From JAVVEG01 sp041751425 (lineage in GTDB: Bacteria; Pseudomonadota; Gammaproteobacteria; Pseudomonadales; Pseudohongiellaceae): a stretch of DNA of 64,000 nucleotides. Shown here one piece after another: positions 34,444-43,392 of this stretch; the first letter of the stretch is position 1, and each line of letters begins with the position of its first letter. Location of the stretch: positions 248,001 through 312,000 of the forward strand of contig JBGSXL010000007.1 of NCBI GenBank assembly GCA_041751425.1, written 5' to 3'. The position numbers were made by a program, and so were the translations under genes. The notes beneath the pieces were generated by a model. It did not search any database, was not told where the DNA came from, and worked only from the letters and a program-made list of their open reading frames with translations.

Positions 34444-34881
34444 TTATTCGCCTACACGAACGGTAAGAATATCGCAGTTGGCACCATGCAGAACTTTGTT
34501 GGCAGTGGAGCCAAGTAACAGTTTCCACCCTGATGTACCGTGACTGCCAATGACAATGAGGTCCGCGCTGGTTTCATCTGCCTTGCTGCGAATCTCGGTA
34601 GCTGCTGATCCAACCACTGTATGGCAACGCTGTGCTGCTACACCGAACTTATCGGCAATATCAGCCAGACGCTGAGAAGAAATTCTCATCGATTCTTCCT
34701 GCAACTCGCTCATATTGATAGCGTATGCATCTATTGGATAGGCAGCCGCTACTGGTTCTACAACATGCATTATGCTGATTTTGTTGATGTTTCCGCCAAC
34801 AATCTGGATTGCTCGCTCGATAACCTTGTCTGATTCGCTGGAAAGATCGATCGCGACCAATAAGTTGCTATAGTCGATCAT
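34444..34881 (-). CDS. Universal stress protein (single UspA domain)
   Basis: 145-aa cytosolic UspA. The N-terminal strand YSNLLVAIDLSSESDKVIER and the ATP-binding loop G-x2-G-x9-G(S/T) near the C-terminus, seen as VIGSHGTSGWKLLLGSTAN, are complete, so ATP binding is expected. Strong AGGAGG box. First gene of a unit with fnr, and divergent from another usp gene at 35080; the 198-bp spacer should hold both promoters, although I found no clean FNR box in it. Confidence 0.92.
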   Translation of the reverse strand: MIDYSNLLVAIDLSSESDKVIERAIQIVGGNINKISIMHVVEPVAAAYPIDAYAINMSELQEESMRISSQRLADIADKFGVAAQRCHTVVGSAATEIRSKADETSADLIVIGSHGTSGWKLLLGSTANKVLHGANCDILTVRVGE

Positions 34882-35079
34882 ACTGTTCCTCCTGCCTGAA
34901 TTCGTTATTGCAGCCTGGTACTGCCGCGTAGTCGCGTTGAGTGTAAGTTAAAAGCTATCGCAAGAGAAGTATGGGTGGATTGATTAAGCCATGGGTTTAT
35001 TTTACTCTCAGATTATAGAACAGCGCAGGCAGATCATAGGTTAGCGCGGGCACACGGGACAGGAAAAGGAGAGATCGAG

Positions 35080-35982
35080 ATGCAAGCAATCAGGAAACTG
35101 CTGGTAATAATAGATCCCGAACAGGATACACAGCTGGCGCTGGACAAGGCTCTGAAAATCGCAAGATACACAGGCGCAGCGATGGAATTGTTGATCTGTG
35201 ATCACAACACCTATCTGGAAGACGGCTATTATTTTGATCCGCCGAAGGCACAGGAGCTGCGTGAGGAGCATCTGGCGAGCAATACACGGTTGCTGGAAGA
35301 TATGGCTGCTGTCATCCGTGCTCAGGGTTTTACGGTGGACGTGGATGCCTTGTGGGGCAATCCGCCCTGGGAGCGGATAGTCGCCAAGGTGCTGCAGGCC
35401 AATGCAGACTTGCTGGTGCAGAGCACGCGTCATCACGAGAAAATATCCCGTTTGTTACTGTCGCATCAGGACTGGCAGTTGATACGTCATTGCCCGTGTG
35501 CGCTTCTGCTCGTGAAAGACCAGCAATGGCAAAACAAACCAGTCATCGTGGTTTCCGTAGACCCAACTCATGCCAATGATAAACCAGCCAATCTGGACCA
35601 GAGCCTGCTGGCGGCCGGTGCCTACCTGCAAAAAGTATCCGCTGGGGAATTGCACTTATTCCATTCCTATTACAAACCGCCTGTGTCCGGCATCTACCCC
35701 GTGCAGGTTGATGAGACTGAGTATCGGGAAATGCTGGTGCAACTGAAACACGATGCAGCAATAGACAGCGGCGAGCTGCATCTGTCTGCTACCGAAGTGC
35801 AAAGATCATTGCCGCAACTGATGGATGATATCAACGGAGATATTCTGGTGATGGGTGCCATTTCCCGCTCAAGGCTTGATCGCTTCTTTATCGGCAGTAC
35901 TGCTGAGAAATTGCTCGACGCTGTTGCGCAGGATGTGCTGATTCTGAAACCGGAAGGTTTTTCTGCAGATAAAGCGAAATAG
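35080..35982 (+). CDS. Universal stress protein, tandem-domain (UspE-like)
   Basis: 300 aa made of two UspA domains. The first (residues 1-150, starting IRKLLVIIDPEQDTQLALDK) has a degenerate ATP loop; the second, beginning VIVVSVDPTHAN, keeps MGAISRSRLDRFFIGSTAEK, the G-x8-9-G-S-T-A-E-K loop of UspE. AAAGGAG box upstream. Convergent with the cardiolipin synthase gene. A paralogue with the same layout is at 38192. Confidence 0.9.
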   Translation: MQAIRKLLVIIDPEQDTQLALDKALKIARYTGAAMELLICDHNTYLEDGYYFDPPKAQELREEHLASNTRLLEDMAAVIRAQGFTVDVDALWGNPPWERIVAKVLQANADLLVQSTRHHEKISRLLLSHQDWQLIRHCPCALLLVKDQQWQNKPVIVVSVDPTHANDKPANLDQSLLAAGAYLQKVSAGELHLFHSYYKPPVSGIYPVQVDETEYREMLVQLKHDAAIDSGELHLSATEVQRSLPQLMDDINGDILVMGAISRSRLDRFFIGSTAEKLLDAVAQDVLILKPEGFSADKAK

Positions 35983-35997
35983 GCTGCCTCTTGCAAC

Positions 35998-37413
35998 CTA
36001 CAAATAGGGTGAGAACAGCCACGCCAGCGAATCACGAATACGCACAGGCAATGAGCGCGCGTTAATTTCCTCGCGCGTGACCCGGACGGAATTTTCTTTG
36101 CGTTTTTCGAAATATTCCGTTAACTGTTTATTCAGTGGTTCGCTGAATAACTCTACACCCAGCTCATAGTTCAGGCGCAGACTGCGAGGATCAATATTCG
36201 CTGAACCAATCAAACTGTAGTGGCCATCTATCAGCATAATTTTTGAGTGCACAAACGGGGCGGGTTGATAATAGATTTCAATATCCTGCTCCAGAATCTG
36301 GCGCAGGATATTCTGTGATGCCCAGTGTGCCAGCATGATATTGTTTTTGCCGGGCAACAGGATCGTCACTTTCACGCCACGTAAATATGCCGCAATCAAT
36401 GCACCTATCATGTCGAATGTAGGCAGGAAGTAGGGCGACATGATTCTGACGTGAGACTGGGCAGATGAGATCACACCCAGCATCAGATTATTCAGCTTGT
36501 CCAGATCCTTGTTCGGGCCATCAAGAACCAGTCTGCTCCATATAGGAGCACTGGTCAGATTGAGATTACTACCCTGAAACTGGGGTATATCCGGACATTG
36601 AGTACAGTAGTACCAGTCCTTCCAGAAAGCCCACTCCAATTCATCCACAATTTTCCCGGTTAAGCGGAAATGGATGTCGTGAACGCGGTCGACATTCTCA
36701 AGGCGCTCGGCCAAATGGCGATCACCAATATTCTGCCCTCCGGTGAACGCGTACACTCCATCGACAATCAGTAATTTACGATGATTGCGCATATTGTAAT
36801 TAAGTGCCGGGGGTAGCAAAGTAAACGGATTGAACCTTGCGAATTCAATGCCGCGTTTACGCAACAGCCCACCAATCCGCGGCAGACTCATCAATTCTCC
36901 CATGCCATCAAGAAGAACTTTCACTTCCACACCGCGTTGTATGGCGCGCCAGAGTGCATCGATAAACATTTGACCGGTGTCATTGCTGTCGAAAATGTAG
37001 GAAGCCAGAAGAACGCGGTGCTCAGCAGCATTGATCGCCTCCAGCATGGCGGGATAAAGCTCTTCGCCATTTTCAAGTAACTTGACTTCAGTGCAGGCAC
37101 TGAGTCCTTTCCGGGTAAGCATTTCTCCCACGCTTGAAAGAGGGCGAAAGTCGGTGCCAACCGGTTCGGTGATAGTTGGCAGGGAATCTCTGCTTATTTT
37201 GACGTGGTAGTCCTTCTTGGCGCGCAAGCTGACACGATTGATCCCAAAAAGAAGATAAATGACGGGTCCTGCCAGCGGCAGGATGATACAGAGTGCAATC
37301 CAGCCGAAGGCGGCTTTTGAATCGCGTTTGTTGAGCAGCGCATGACCGGCAGCGAATATGGCAGCGGATAACCATAGAAACGATACTATCGATACTAAGA
37401 AAATTTCTTCCAT
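35998..37413 (-). CDS. cls: Cardiolipin synthase (phospholipase D family)
   Basis: 471-aa inner-membrane enzyme that makes cardiolipin from phosphatidylglycerol. Two N-terminal membrane helices of the PLDc_N type are followed by two HKD sites: NHRKLLIVDGVYAFTGGQN and FVHSKIMLIDGHYSLIGSAN. It is the last gene of a minus-strand run with an EEP-fold gene 1 nt upstream; E. coli clsB and ybhP are paired the same way, although this protein has the membrane N-terminus of ClsA. Confidence 0.93.
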   Translation of the reverse strand: MEEIFLVSIVSFLWLSAAIFAAGHALLNKRDSKAAFGWIALCIILPLAGPVIYLLFGINRVSLRAKKDYHVKISRDSLPTITEPVGTDFRPLSSVGEMLTRKGLSACTEVKLLENGEELYPAMLEAINAAEHRVLLASYIFDSNDTGQMFIDALWRAIQRGVEVKVLLDGMGELMSLPRIGGLLRKRGIEFARFNPFTLLPPALNYNMRNHRKLLIVDGVYAFTGGQNIGDRHLAERLENVDRVHDIHFRLTGKIVDELEWAFWKDWYYCTQCPDIPQFQGSNLNLTSAPIWSRLVLDGPNKDLDKLNNLMLGVISSAQSHVRIMSPYFLPTFDMIGALIAAYLRGVKVTILLPGKNNIMLAHWASQNILRQILEQDIEIYYQPAPFVHSKIMLIDGHYSLIGSANIDPRSLRLNYELGVELFSEPLNKQLTEYFEKRKENSVRVTREEINARSLPVRIRDSLAWLFSPYL

Positions 37414-37414
37414 T

Positions 37415-38176
37415 TCAACCTGCCTTTTGTTTTGCGGATATCAATTCGACATCCGCGACCAGCGCGCAATGATCTGAGAATTTCCGCCAATGTTCACCGG
37501 CTATGCTGCTGCAGTGGTTGATGGTAAAACCGCGCAGGTAGATTCTGTCCATGGGCAGCAGGGGATAAAAAGCCGGAAACGTACTGGCGCAAAAACCATG
37601 GGCATTCTCATGCCCCTCCAGCATGGTCAGATTTCTTTTCAGATGTCTGTGCGTTACTTTACGCCAATCGTTGAAATCGCCAGCGATAATCAAAGGAGCA
37701 TCGGCGGGTATAGTGCGATTGATATAGTCAGTCAATAGAAAAACCTGCAAACGCCTTTCCCGTTCGAATAAGCCAAGATGCACACAGATCAGATGGATAT
37801 TGCCGGCTATTGTGCCATGCAGGAAGCCGCGCTGGGAAAAATTCATGAATGATGCGTCGATGTTGTCCCACGCAATAAACGGATGTTCGCTCAGAATGGC
37901 GTTGCCATGGTGTCCATGTTGATAAATGGCATTCTTGCCATAAGCGTGATGCGACCAAACAGTATCTGCCAGAAACTCAAGTTGACTGTCTTGCGGCCAA
38001 TGACGGTAGTTTTTTTCATGCTTCTGGTTAGCACCAACCACCTCCTGCAGGAACACGATATTGGCACCGCTGCTGCGCAAACATTCACGAATACTTTCCA
38101 ATACAAGGCGGCGCGGACCTATTGAGAAGCCTTTGTGTATATTCAGAGTCAGTACGCGGAAATTTTCCACAGGCAT
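37415..38176 (-). CDS. Endonuclease/exonuclease/phosphatase (EEP) family protein, YbhP-like
   Basis: 253-aa EEP-fold metal hydrolase. Fold landmarks are VLTLNIHKGFS (Asn), FLQEVVGANQKH (Glu), HGHHGNAILSEHPF, the catalytic IIAGDFNDW (Asp-Asn) and the terminal KFSDHCALVADVEL (Asp-His). The substrate may be a lipid headgroup, inositol phosphate or nucleic acid. The 1-nt gap to cls, plus the E. coli ybhP-clsB pairing, favours a membrane-lipid role. No signal peptide. Confidence 0.88.
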   Translation of the reverse strand: MPVENFRVLTLNIHKGFSIGPRRLVLESIRECLRSSGANIVFLQEVVGANQKHEKNYRHWPQDSQLEFLADTVWSHHAYGKNAIYQHGHHGNAILSEHPFIAWDNIDASFMNFSQRGFLHGTIAGNIHLICVHLGLFERERRLQVFLLTDYINRTIPADAPLIIAGDFNDWRKVTHRHLKRNLTMLEGHENAHGFCASTFPAFYPLLPMDRIYLRGFTINHCSSIAGEHWRKFSDHCALVADVELISAKQKAG

Positions 38177-38191
38177 AGCTATTCGACTTGT

Positions 38192-39097
38192 TCAGGCGTT
38201 TTTCATGACCAGTACATCACAGGGGGTATCGTAAAGAATTTTTTCCGCAGTGCTGCCAACTATCGCTCGCTCTACGAAGTTGCGGGATAGCGCACCCAAG
38301 ACCAGAACATTACCTTTTTCCTTGCGAATGCAATTCAATAAAGTGCGCATCAACTCGCCTCTGACCATTGTCACCTGCGTAGTCGATAGTTTGTGCTCGT
38401 CAAGCAGCTCGGCAATTTTTTCCTGGTGTTTCGCTTTCACTTGCTTGATGTAGTCGCCAGCATCGAGTGCTTTAGGAAACATCGTACTGAGTTCCGGCAG
38501 ATAACTGTGAAAGATATGGGCAGAGAGACTCATGCGGGTAGCAAGATTCTCAGCAGCATCAATTAAAAGGTGGTCCAGCTGGTTCTGCTGCGCTTTAGCA
38601 TGCAAGGGGTCAACAGCGGCGATAATGCTGCCGTCCTTATGCCAGGCCTGCGACTTCACGAGCAACAGAGGGAATGGACTGGTTTTAATCAGGTGCCAGT
38701 CGGTGTTGGTAATCAGAATACTTTTCAAACCACTGTGCTTCTGCACGCTTTTCAAGGTGATGTCCGGTTTGTACTCCAGAATCTTCTTGAGTATCGCATC
38801 GGCACTGTTTTTATCAGCGCTGAATTCTGCTTTTACCTTGAGGCCCTGTGCGGCAAACTCGCCTCGCAGCACCTTGAGCATTTTTTCGTAATGCTCGATA
38901 AAAAGCTTATGTTGAGTTTTGAAGAAAAGACTGCCGAGTCCCTTGCCAACAGACTCCGGTGTCACGGCGTTGGGTTTGCTCATGAATAACAGAACACCGG
39001 CATTGTATTTTTCAGCAATCAGCTTGGCGCGTTGGACAACAAAATCTGAATCAGCATCAGGGTCCAGTACCAGTAGTAACCTCTTTATACTTTTCAT
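38192..39097 (-). CDS. Universal stress protein, tandem-domain (UspE-like)
   Basis: 301 aa, two UspA domains. N-terminal IKRLLLVLDPDADSDFVVQR, inter-domain SIIAAVDPLHAKAQ, and the C-terminal ATP-type loop LGALSRNFVERAIVGSTAEK followed by DVLVMKNA. Same architecture as the gene at 35080, so a paralogue. Lies between speE and the EEP gene with short gaps (15-43 bp), suggesting one transcript from speD to cls. Confidence 0.9.
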   Translation of the reverse strand: MKSIKRLLLVLDPDADSDFVVQRAKLIAEKYNAGVLLFMSKPNAVTPESVGKGLGSLFFKTQHKLFIEHYEKMLKVLRGEFAAQGLKVKAEFSADKNSADAILKKILEYKPDITLKSVQKHSGLKSILITNTDWHLIKTSPFPLLLVKSQAWHKDGSIIAAVDPLHAKAQQNQLDHLLIDAAENLATRMSLSAHIFHSYLPELSTMFPKALDAGDYIKQVKAKHQEKIAELLDEHKLSTTQVTMVRGELMRTLLNCIRKEKGNVLVLGALSRNFVERAIVGSTAEKILYDTPCDVLVMKNA

Positions 39098-39140
39098 GCC
39101 TGGCGTTGCTCCTGTCTTGCAAGGTTGAGACCTGTGTTAA

Positions 39141-39992
39141 TCAGCCAAGCGCATCCAGAATATACTGCGGCATGGCGAAAGCTGCGCAATGCAGAGCCGG
39201 GTTGTAGTAGCGGCTGCGCACCTGGAGTTTATGCCAGCGTTCCTGCAAAGCAGCTAATGGTACTTGCCTTAAACCGGCGTTGTTGCTGGCCCAGGCGAAG
39301 CACATTATACCGCCAACATAGGTCGGTACGGCAGCACTATAAAAGCCCCAGTCACTGAAAACCGGCTGCAAGCGGCTAGCTGTGCGCAGGAGTTCTTCGG
39401 TTTGCATGAAGGCGACCCCGTTTTGCGCCACCAGTATACCGCCGGGATTCAGCCTTTCACGACATCCTCTGTAGAAATCCTGGGAAAAGAGAACTTCAGC
39501 GGGGCCATGCGGGTCTGTGGAGTCGGAAATGATGACGTCAAACTGTTCCTTACACTGATGGACAAAATCGAAACCATCGCCGATGACGATATTGGCACGC
39601 GGGTCATCATAGGCTCCGGCGCTATGCCCCGGCAGATACTGTTTGGCCATGTCGATGACAGCGCCATCAATCTCAACCTGCGTTATATGGGTAACTTCCG
39701 AATGTTTGCAGACTTCGCGCAGAATGCCGCCATCACCGCCGCCGATAATCAGGACGCGTCTGGCGGCCCCGTGTGCAATCAGCGGCACGTGGGTAAGCAT
39801 TTCATGGTAGATGAATTCGTCTTTTTCGGTGGTTTGGACGACACCGTCGAGGGCAAGCACGCGACCGAACAGGGCATTCCTGAATATCAGCAAGTGCTGA
39901 TGATCGGATTTCTGCTCATAGAGCATTTCATCGATGGTGAGTGATTGCCCGTATGCAGGATAGAGGGTTTCTGTCCAGACAGGTTTGGTCAT
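39141..39992 (-). CDS. speE: Spermidine synthase (polyamine aminopropyltransferase)
   Basis: 283-aa cytosolic enzyme transferring aminopropyl from decarboxylated AdoMet to putrescine. The AdoMet-type loop VLIIGGGDGGILREV, the acidic VEIDGAVIDMAKQYLPGH and the catalytic ISDSTDPHGPAEVLF are complete, as is the Tyr/His substrate segment DEFIYHEMLTHVP. It starts inside the stop of speD (TGATG), so the two are translated together. Confidence 0.96.
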   Translation of the reverse strand: MTKPVWTETLYPAYGQSLTIDEMLYEQKSDHQHLLIFRNALFGRVLALDGVVQTTEKDEFIYHEMLTHVPLIAHGAARRVLIIGGGDGGILREVCKHSEVTHITQVEIDGAVIDMAKQYLPGHSAGAYDDPRANIVIGDGFDFVHQCKEQFDVIISDSTDPHGPAEVLFSQDFYRGCRERLNPGGILVAQNGVAFMQTEELLRTASRLQPVFSDWGFYSAAVPTYVGGIMCFAWASNNAGLRQVPLAALQERWHKLQVRSRYYNPALHCAAFAMPQYILDALG

Positions 39993-40498
39993 CAGATGCT
40001 TGCAGGATCAGCCTGATCAGCCAACGGCTGTGTAAGGCCGCGCAATTGCTCACCCACGGTTACGCTGCGTGGTTTGAAGGCGCCTTTAAGAACGGGAACC
40101 GCTTTCTCCGGCTGCGCGTCGCCGCACATGAAAATGTCGAACGCTGCGTAGCCACGCTCAGGCCAGGTATGGACACTGATATGTGATTCGGCCAATACAG
40201 CTACACCCGAGATTCCGCCGTTCGGCGTAAAATGATGCAGATGAATATGCAATAAAGTGGCACCACAGACTTCAACGCATTCTCTGAACTTGGCTTCCAT
40301 TAAATCGATGTCGGTCAGATTTTCTGCGCCCCAGAAGTCGATCAATAAATGCGTGCCAGCGAATTCCAGACCATTCCGGTGGATGAAATGGTCTTTGTGC
40401 AAAGGGTCAATCTGATTGTTGAATGTCGGCCAATCGTGCTCGTTAGCACTGTGGCTAGCTGAGTTGACAGAAGCTTTGAGGGAGGAGATTTTGCTCAT
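39992..40498 (-). CDS. speD: S-adenosylmethionine decarboxylase proenzyme
   Basis: 168-aa pyruvoyl enzyme providing decarboxylated AdoMet for SpeE. The self-cleavage and catalytic block LAESHISVHTWPERGYAAFD places the cleavage between Glu104 and Ser105, Ser105 becoming pyruvoyl. HLHHFTPNGGISGV supplies the His of processing. The N-terminus is about 45 residues longer than the Bacillus-type small enzyme. First gene of the speD-speE-usp-EEP-cls run. Confidence 0.95.
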   Translation of the reverse strand: MSKISSLKASVNSASHSANEHDWPTFNNQIDPLHKDHFIHRNGLEFAGTHLLIDFWGAENLTDIDLMEAKFRECVEVCGATLLHIHLHHFTPNGGISGVAVLAESHISVHTWPERGYAAFDIFMCGDAQPEKAVPVLKGAFKPRSVTVGEQLRGLTQPLADQADPASI

Positions 40499-40659
40499 TT
40501 TTCCGGGCCCTTAAAGTGTGGCGATGTGGGCGCCCATAGACCTTCTGTATTTCCAGGAAATAATGTCAGTTCGGACTATAGGCCTCCGCGCCAAGCGTGG
40601 GTTGCTGGGTGTATCGTCGCTGCGCAAGGCAGATTGTCGACAGAGGGAGAGCAGTTTAA

Positions 40660-40735
40660 GTATTTCTACTTGAAATACAAGAGAAATCTGTAATTTTTTT
40701 GCTGCAAAACGGTAGCGCGACGCGTTAAATAACGC
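40660..40735. promoter_or_regulatory. Two inverted repeats between speD and the acyl-CoA dehydrogenase gene
   Basis: GTATTTC-TACTT-GAAATAC (40660-40678) and GCGTTA-AA-TAACGC (40722-40735) are both perfect dyads in a 284-bp gene-free spacer (40499-40782). Minus-strand transcription from the dehydrogenase gene to speD passes through here. They could be operators of the speD operon or, for the second, part of a termination structure; no U-run follows either. Confidence 0.4.
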
Positions 40736-40782
40736 CTCTGACTTCATTTATGACATTTTGGTAACAGGAATTTAAATGAGCG

Positions 40783-41931
40783 TCAGCTGGCGTCCTTTAT
40801 CATATTGCGCGCAATGATAATTTGCTGGATCTGGCTGGTACCCTCGTACAGACGGAACAGCCGCACATCCCGATAGAAGCGCTCCACCGCATACTCGGAG
40901 ATATAACCTGCGCCGCCGTGTATCTGCACAGCACGGTCAGCAACCCGTCCTACCATCTCCGTTGCGAATAGCTTACAGGCTGCCGACTCGGTGCTGACAT
41001 TATCGCCGGCGTCGCGTTTGCGAGCAGTTTCCAGCACCATGCAGCGGGCCGCATAGCTCTCGGTTTTAGAATCGGCCAGCATTGCCTGAATCAGCTGATG
41101 TTCCACTATCGGTTTGCCAAATTGCTTGCGCTCCATGGCGTACTTCAGAGCATCCTCAATCAGTCGGTCAGCCACGCCAACGCTGACGCCGGATATATGC
41201 AGTCTGCCGCGGTCCAGCACCTTCATAGCTGTAATGAATCCCTGGCCTTCCTCACCGATCAGATTGTCCGCGGGTACCCGGCAATCCTCGAATATCACAT
41301 CACAGGTGAGTGAACCTGCCTGACCCATTTTTTTGTCGATGGCACCCAATGTTATGCCAGGTGTACCTTTCTCGACGATGAATGCGGAGACGCCGCGAGC
41401 TCCCTTGACAGCAGGGTCGGTGCGCGCCATGACGTTGAAGGTATCTGCAACCGGGCCATTGGTGATGTAGCGTTTGGTGCCATTAATAATGTAATGATCA
41501 CCGTCACGGCGCGCTGTCGCTTTTACGGAACCTGCATCAGAGCCAACATCCGGCTCGGTCAGACAGAAGCAACCCACCCACTCGCCGCTGGCATATTTAG
41601 GCAGGTATTTCTGTTTCTGTGCTTCGGTACCATCAAAAACCACTGCAGCTGAACCGATACCGTTATTGGTACCCAAAATGGAGCGGAATGCTGGCGATGT
41701 GCGCCCAAGCGACATGGCGACATAAATTTCCTCTTCCATGGTCAGGCCCAGGCCACCGTACTCCTCTGGAATGGTCATGCCAAACAGTCCCAGTTCCTTC
41801 ATTTCCCGGATGATGTCATCAGGAACCTTATTGTTTTCAGCCACTTCCTGTTCAGCCGGGATCAGACGTTCTTTGACAAATCGATCAACTATATCAACGA
41901 GTTGATTCAGAGTTTCCTGGTCGCGTATCAT
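40783..41931 (-). CDS. Acyl-CoA dehydrogenase (single-subunit type)
   Basis: 382-aa FAD enzyme for the first step of beta-oxidation. N-terminal helices, MTIPEEYGGLGLTMEEEIYV, the FCLTEPDVGSDAGSVKATAR flavin loop, the YITNGPVADTFNVMART strand and the catalytic FRLYEGTSQIQQIII, whose Glu is the base in short- and medium-chain enzymes. Unlike the two-subunit enzymes elsewhere in the window, all catalytic parts are in one chain. Divergent from the thiolase gene across a 176-bp region with a palindrome. Confidence 0.94.
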   Translation of the reverse strand: MIRDQETLNQLVDIVDRFVKERLIPAEQEVAENNKVPDDIIREMKELGLFGMTIPEEYGGLGLTMEEEIYVAMSLGRTSPAFRSILGTNNGIGSAAVVFDGTEAQKQKYLPKYASGEWVGCFCLTEPDVGSDAGSVKATARRDGDHYIINGTKRYITNGPVADTFNVMARTDPAVKGARGVSAFIVEKGTPGITLGAIDKKMGQAGSLTCDVIFEDCRVPADNLIGEEGQGFITAMKVLDRGRLHISGVSVGVADRLIEDALKYAMERKQFGKPIVEHQLIQAMLADSKTESYAARCMVLETARKRDAGDNVSTESAACKLFATEMVGRVADRAVQIHGGAGYISEYAVERFYRDVRLFRLYEGTSQIQQIIIARNMIKDAS

Positions 41932-42018
41932 TTTTTTAACCCCTTAAAATGTCACCAATTCCGGCTGTCGGGCAAGCCCGTTTCAGGCCGCTCGTAGCGG
42001 CGCAATCATATCTTAGAA

Positions 42019-42028
42019 CGAGCGCTCG
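42019..42028. promoter_or_regulatory. Palindrome CGAGCGCTCG in the divergent beta-oxidation promoter region
   Basis: A perfect 10-bp palindrome midway between the acyl-CoA dehydrogenase start (41931) and the thiolase start (42108). TetR-family regulators of fatty-acid genes often bind such ACG/CGT-rich dyads, so this is a candidate shared operator. Evidence is position and symmetry only. Confidence 0.4.
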
Positions 42029-42107
42029 AGTCGAATTCCCCATGTCTGGAGCTTATGCTAGTATGGCCAGCCTTATTCCAACAGATTTTTGTAAAGAGAT
42101 CGAATTC

Positions 42108-43322
42108 ATGACGAACAACACGGATGCGTTTATCTACGATGGAGGCCGTTCAGCCTTCGGCAGACACGGCGGCAAGCTTTCTTCTATTCGCCCCGATGAC
42201 CTGCTGTCTCATGTCATCAAGGCAGTAGTAGGCCGCAATACATTCGCGGTGGCCGAGTACGAAGACGTTATCATAGGCAACACCAATCAGGCAGGAGAAG
42301 ATTGCCGCAATGTGGGACGCTTTGCAGCCTTGTTGGCAGGCTTGCCTACCAGCGTAGGGGGTTTGACAGTCAATCGCCTGTGCGGCAGTGGTCTGGCAGC
42401 AGTGCTGGATGCCAGCCGCGGTGTCAAAGCCGGTGAAGGAGAGTTGTTTTTGGCTGGTGGTGTCGAATCCATGAGTCGTGCGCCGCTGATACTTTCCAAA
42501 GCACAAAGTGCATTCGATCGTGGTCAGCAGATAGCAGACAGCACATTGGGTGCGCGGTTCACGAATCCGCGTATTGCCAAAGGTTTTGGTGAAGATACGA
42601 TGCCACAGACGGCTGACAATATTGCCAGCGATCTGGGTATCACTCGCGAACAAAGCGATATTTTTGCGGCGGCCTCGCAGGCAAAATATGAAGCCGCCAG
42701 AGCGGCTGGTTTCTTTGCAGGTGAAATTATTCCGATAGAAGTGGCACAGGGTCGCAAGGCCCCGCCACTTGTTGTAGATGCTGACGAGCACCCGCGTGCT
42801 GATTCAAACTTGCAGGCACTGGCTGGTTTGCGTCCGTTGTTTGAAGGTGGCGTTGTGACCGCTGGCAATGCCTCCGGTATCAATGATGGTGCTGCCGCAA
42901 TCATCATCGGCAATGCTGCTATCGGAGAACGCTACGGCGCTAAGCCCCGGGCCCGAATCATTGCCGGTGCAGTAGCAGGGGTGGATCCGCGAGTCATGGG
43001 ATTGGGTCCGGTCTTCGCGGCCAAAAAGGCTCTGGCGCGTGCCGGGCTGACATTGGCAGACATGGACATCATCGAAATTAATGAAGCATTCGCCACTCAG
43101 GTGTTGGGCTGTCTGCAATTACTGGAAGTCGATTTCAGTGATTCACGAGTTAACCCGAACGGTGGTGCCATTGCGGTAGGGCATCCATTGGGAGCCTCTG
43201 GTGCGCGCATCGCCCTGAGCACTGTCAGACAATTGGAGCGCAGCGGTGGCCGCTACGCACTGGTCAGTTTATGTATAGGTATTGGTCAGGGTGTTGCGGC
43301 AATTATTGAACGCCTGGATTGA
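42108..43322 (+). CDS. Acetyl-CoA acyltransferase (thiolase)
   Basis: 404-aa thiolase of the FadA/PcaF type. Catalytic Cys in NRLCGSGLAAVLDA, the AGGVESMSRAP loop, His in NPNGGAIAVGHPLGASGAR and the second Cys in SLCIGIGQGVA (Ile-Gly replaces the more usual Gly-Gly). The frame is open from 41949, but ATG at 42108 (MTNNTDAFIYDGGRSAFG) follows an AAAGAGA box and matches the family start. First gene of the thiolase, fusion enzyme and alcohol dehydrogenase unit. Confidence 0.94.
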   Translation: MTNNTDAFIYDGGRSAFGRHGGKLSSIRPDDLLSHVIKAVVGRNTFAVAEYEDVIIGNTNQAGEDCRNVGRFAALLAGLPTSVGGLTVNRLCGSGLAAVLDASRGVKAGEGELFLAGGVESMSRAPLILSKAQSAFDRGQQIADSTLGARFTNPRIAKGFGEDTMPQTADNIASDLGITREQSDIFAAASQAKYEAARAAGFFAGEIIPIEVAQGRKAPPLVVDADEHPRADSNLQALAGLRPLFEGGVVTAGNASGINDGAAAIIIGNAAIGERYGAKPRARIIAGAVAGVDPRVMGLGPVFAAKKALARAGLTLADMDIIEINEAFATQVLGCLQLLEVDFSDSRVNPNGGAIAVGHPLGASGARIALSTVRQLERSGGRYALVSLCIGIGQGVAAIIERLD

Positions 43323-43338
43323 GCGCTCTGGATAGAAC
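43314..43338. repeat. Decayed 14-nt duplication across the thiolase stop codon
   Basis: CTGGATTGAGC (43314-43324, containing the TGA) and CTGGATAGAAC (43328-43338) match at 9 of 11 positions with period 14. Weaker than the other examples in this window. Confidence 0.45.
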
Positions 43339-43392
43339 TGCATAAATAGAGCAACAAAATAAAACACAGCAAAAAACACAGGAATGTACTTT

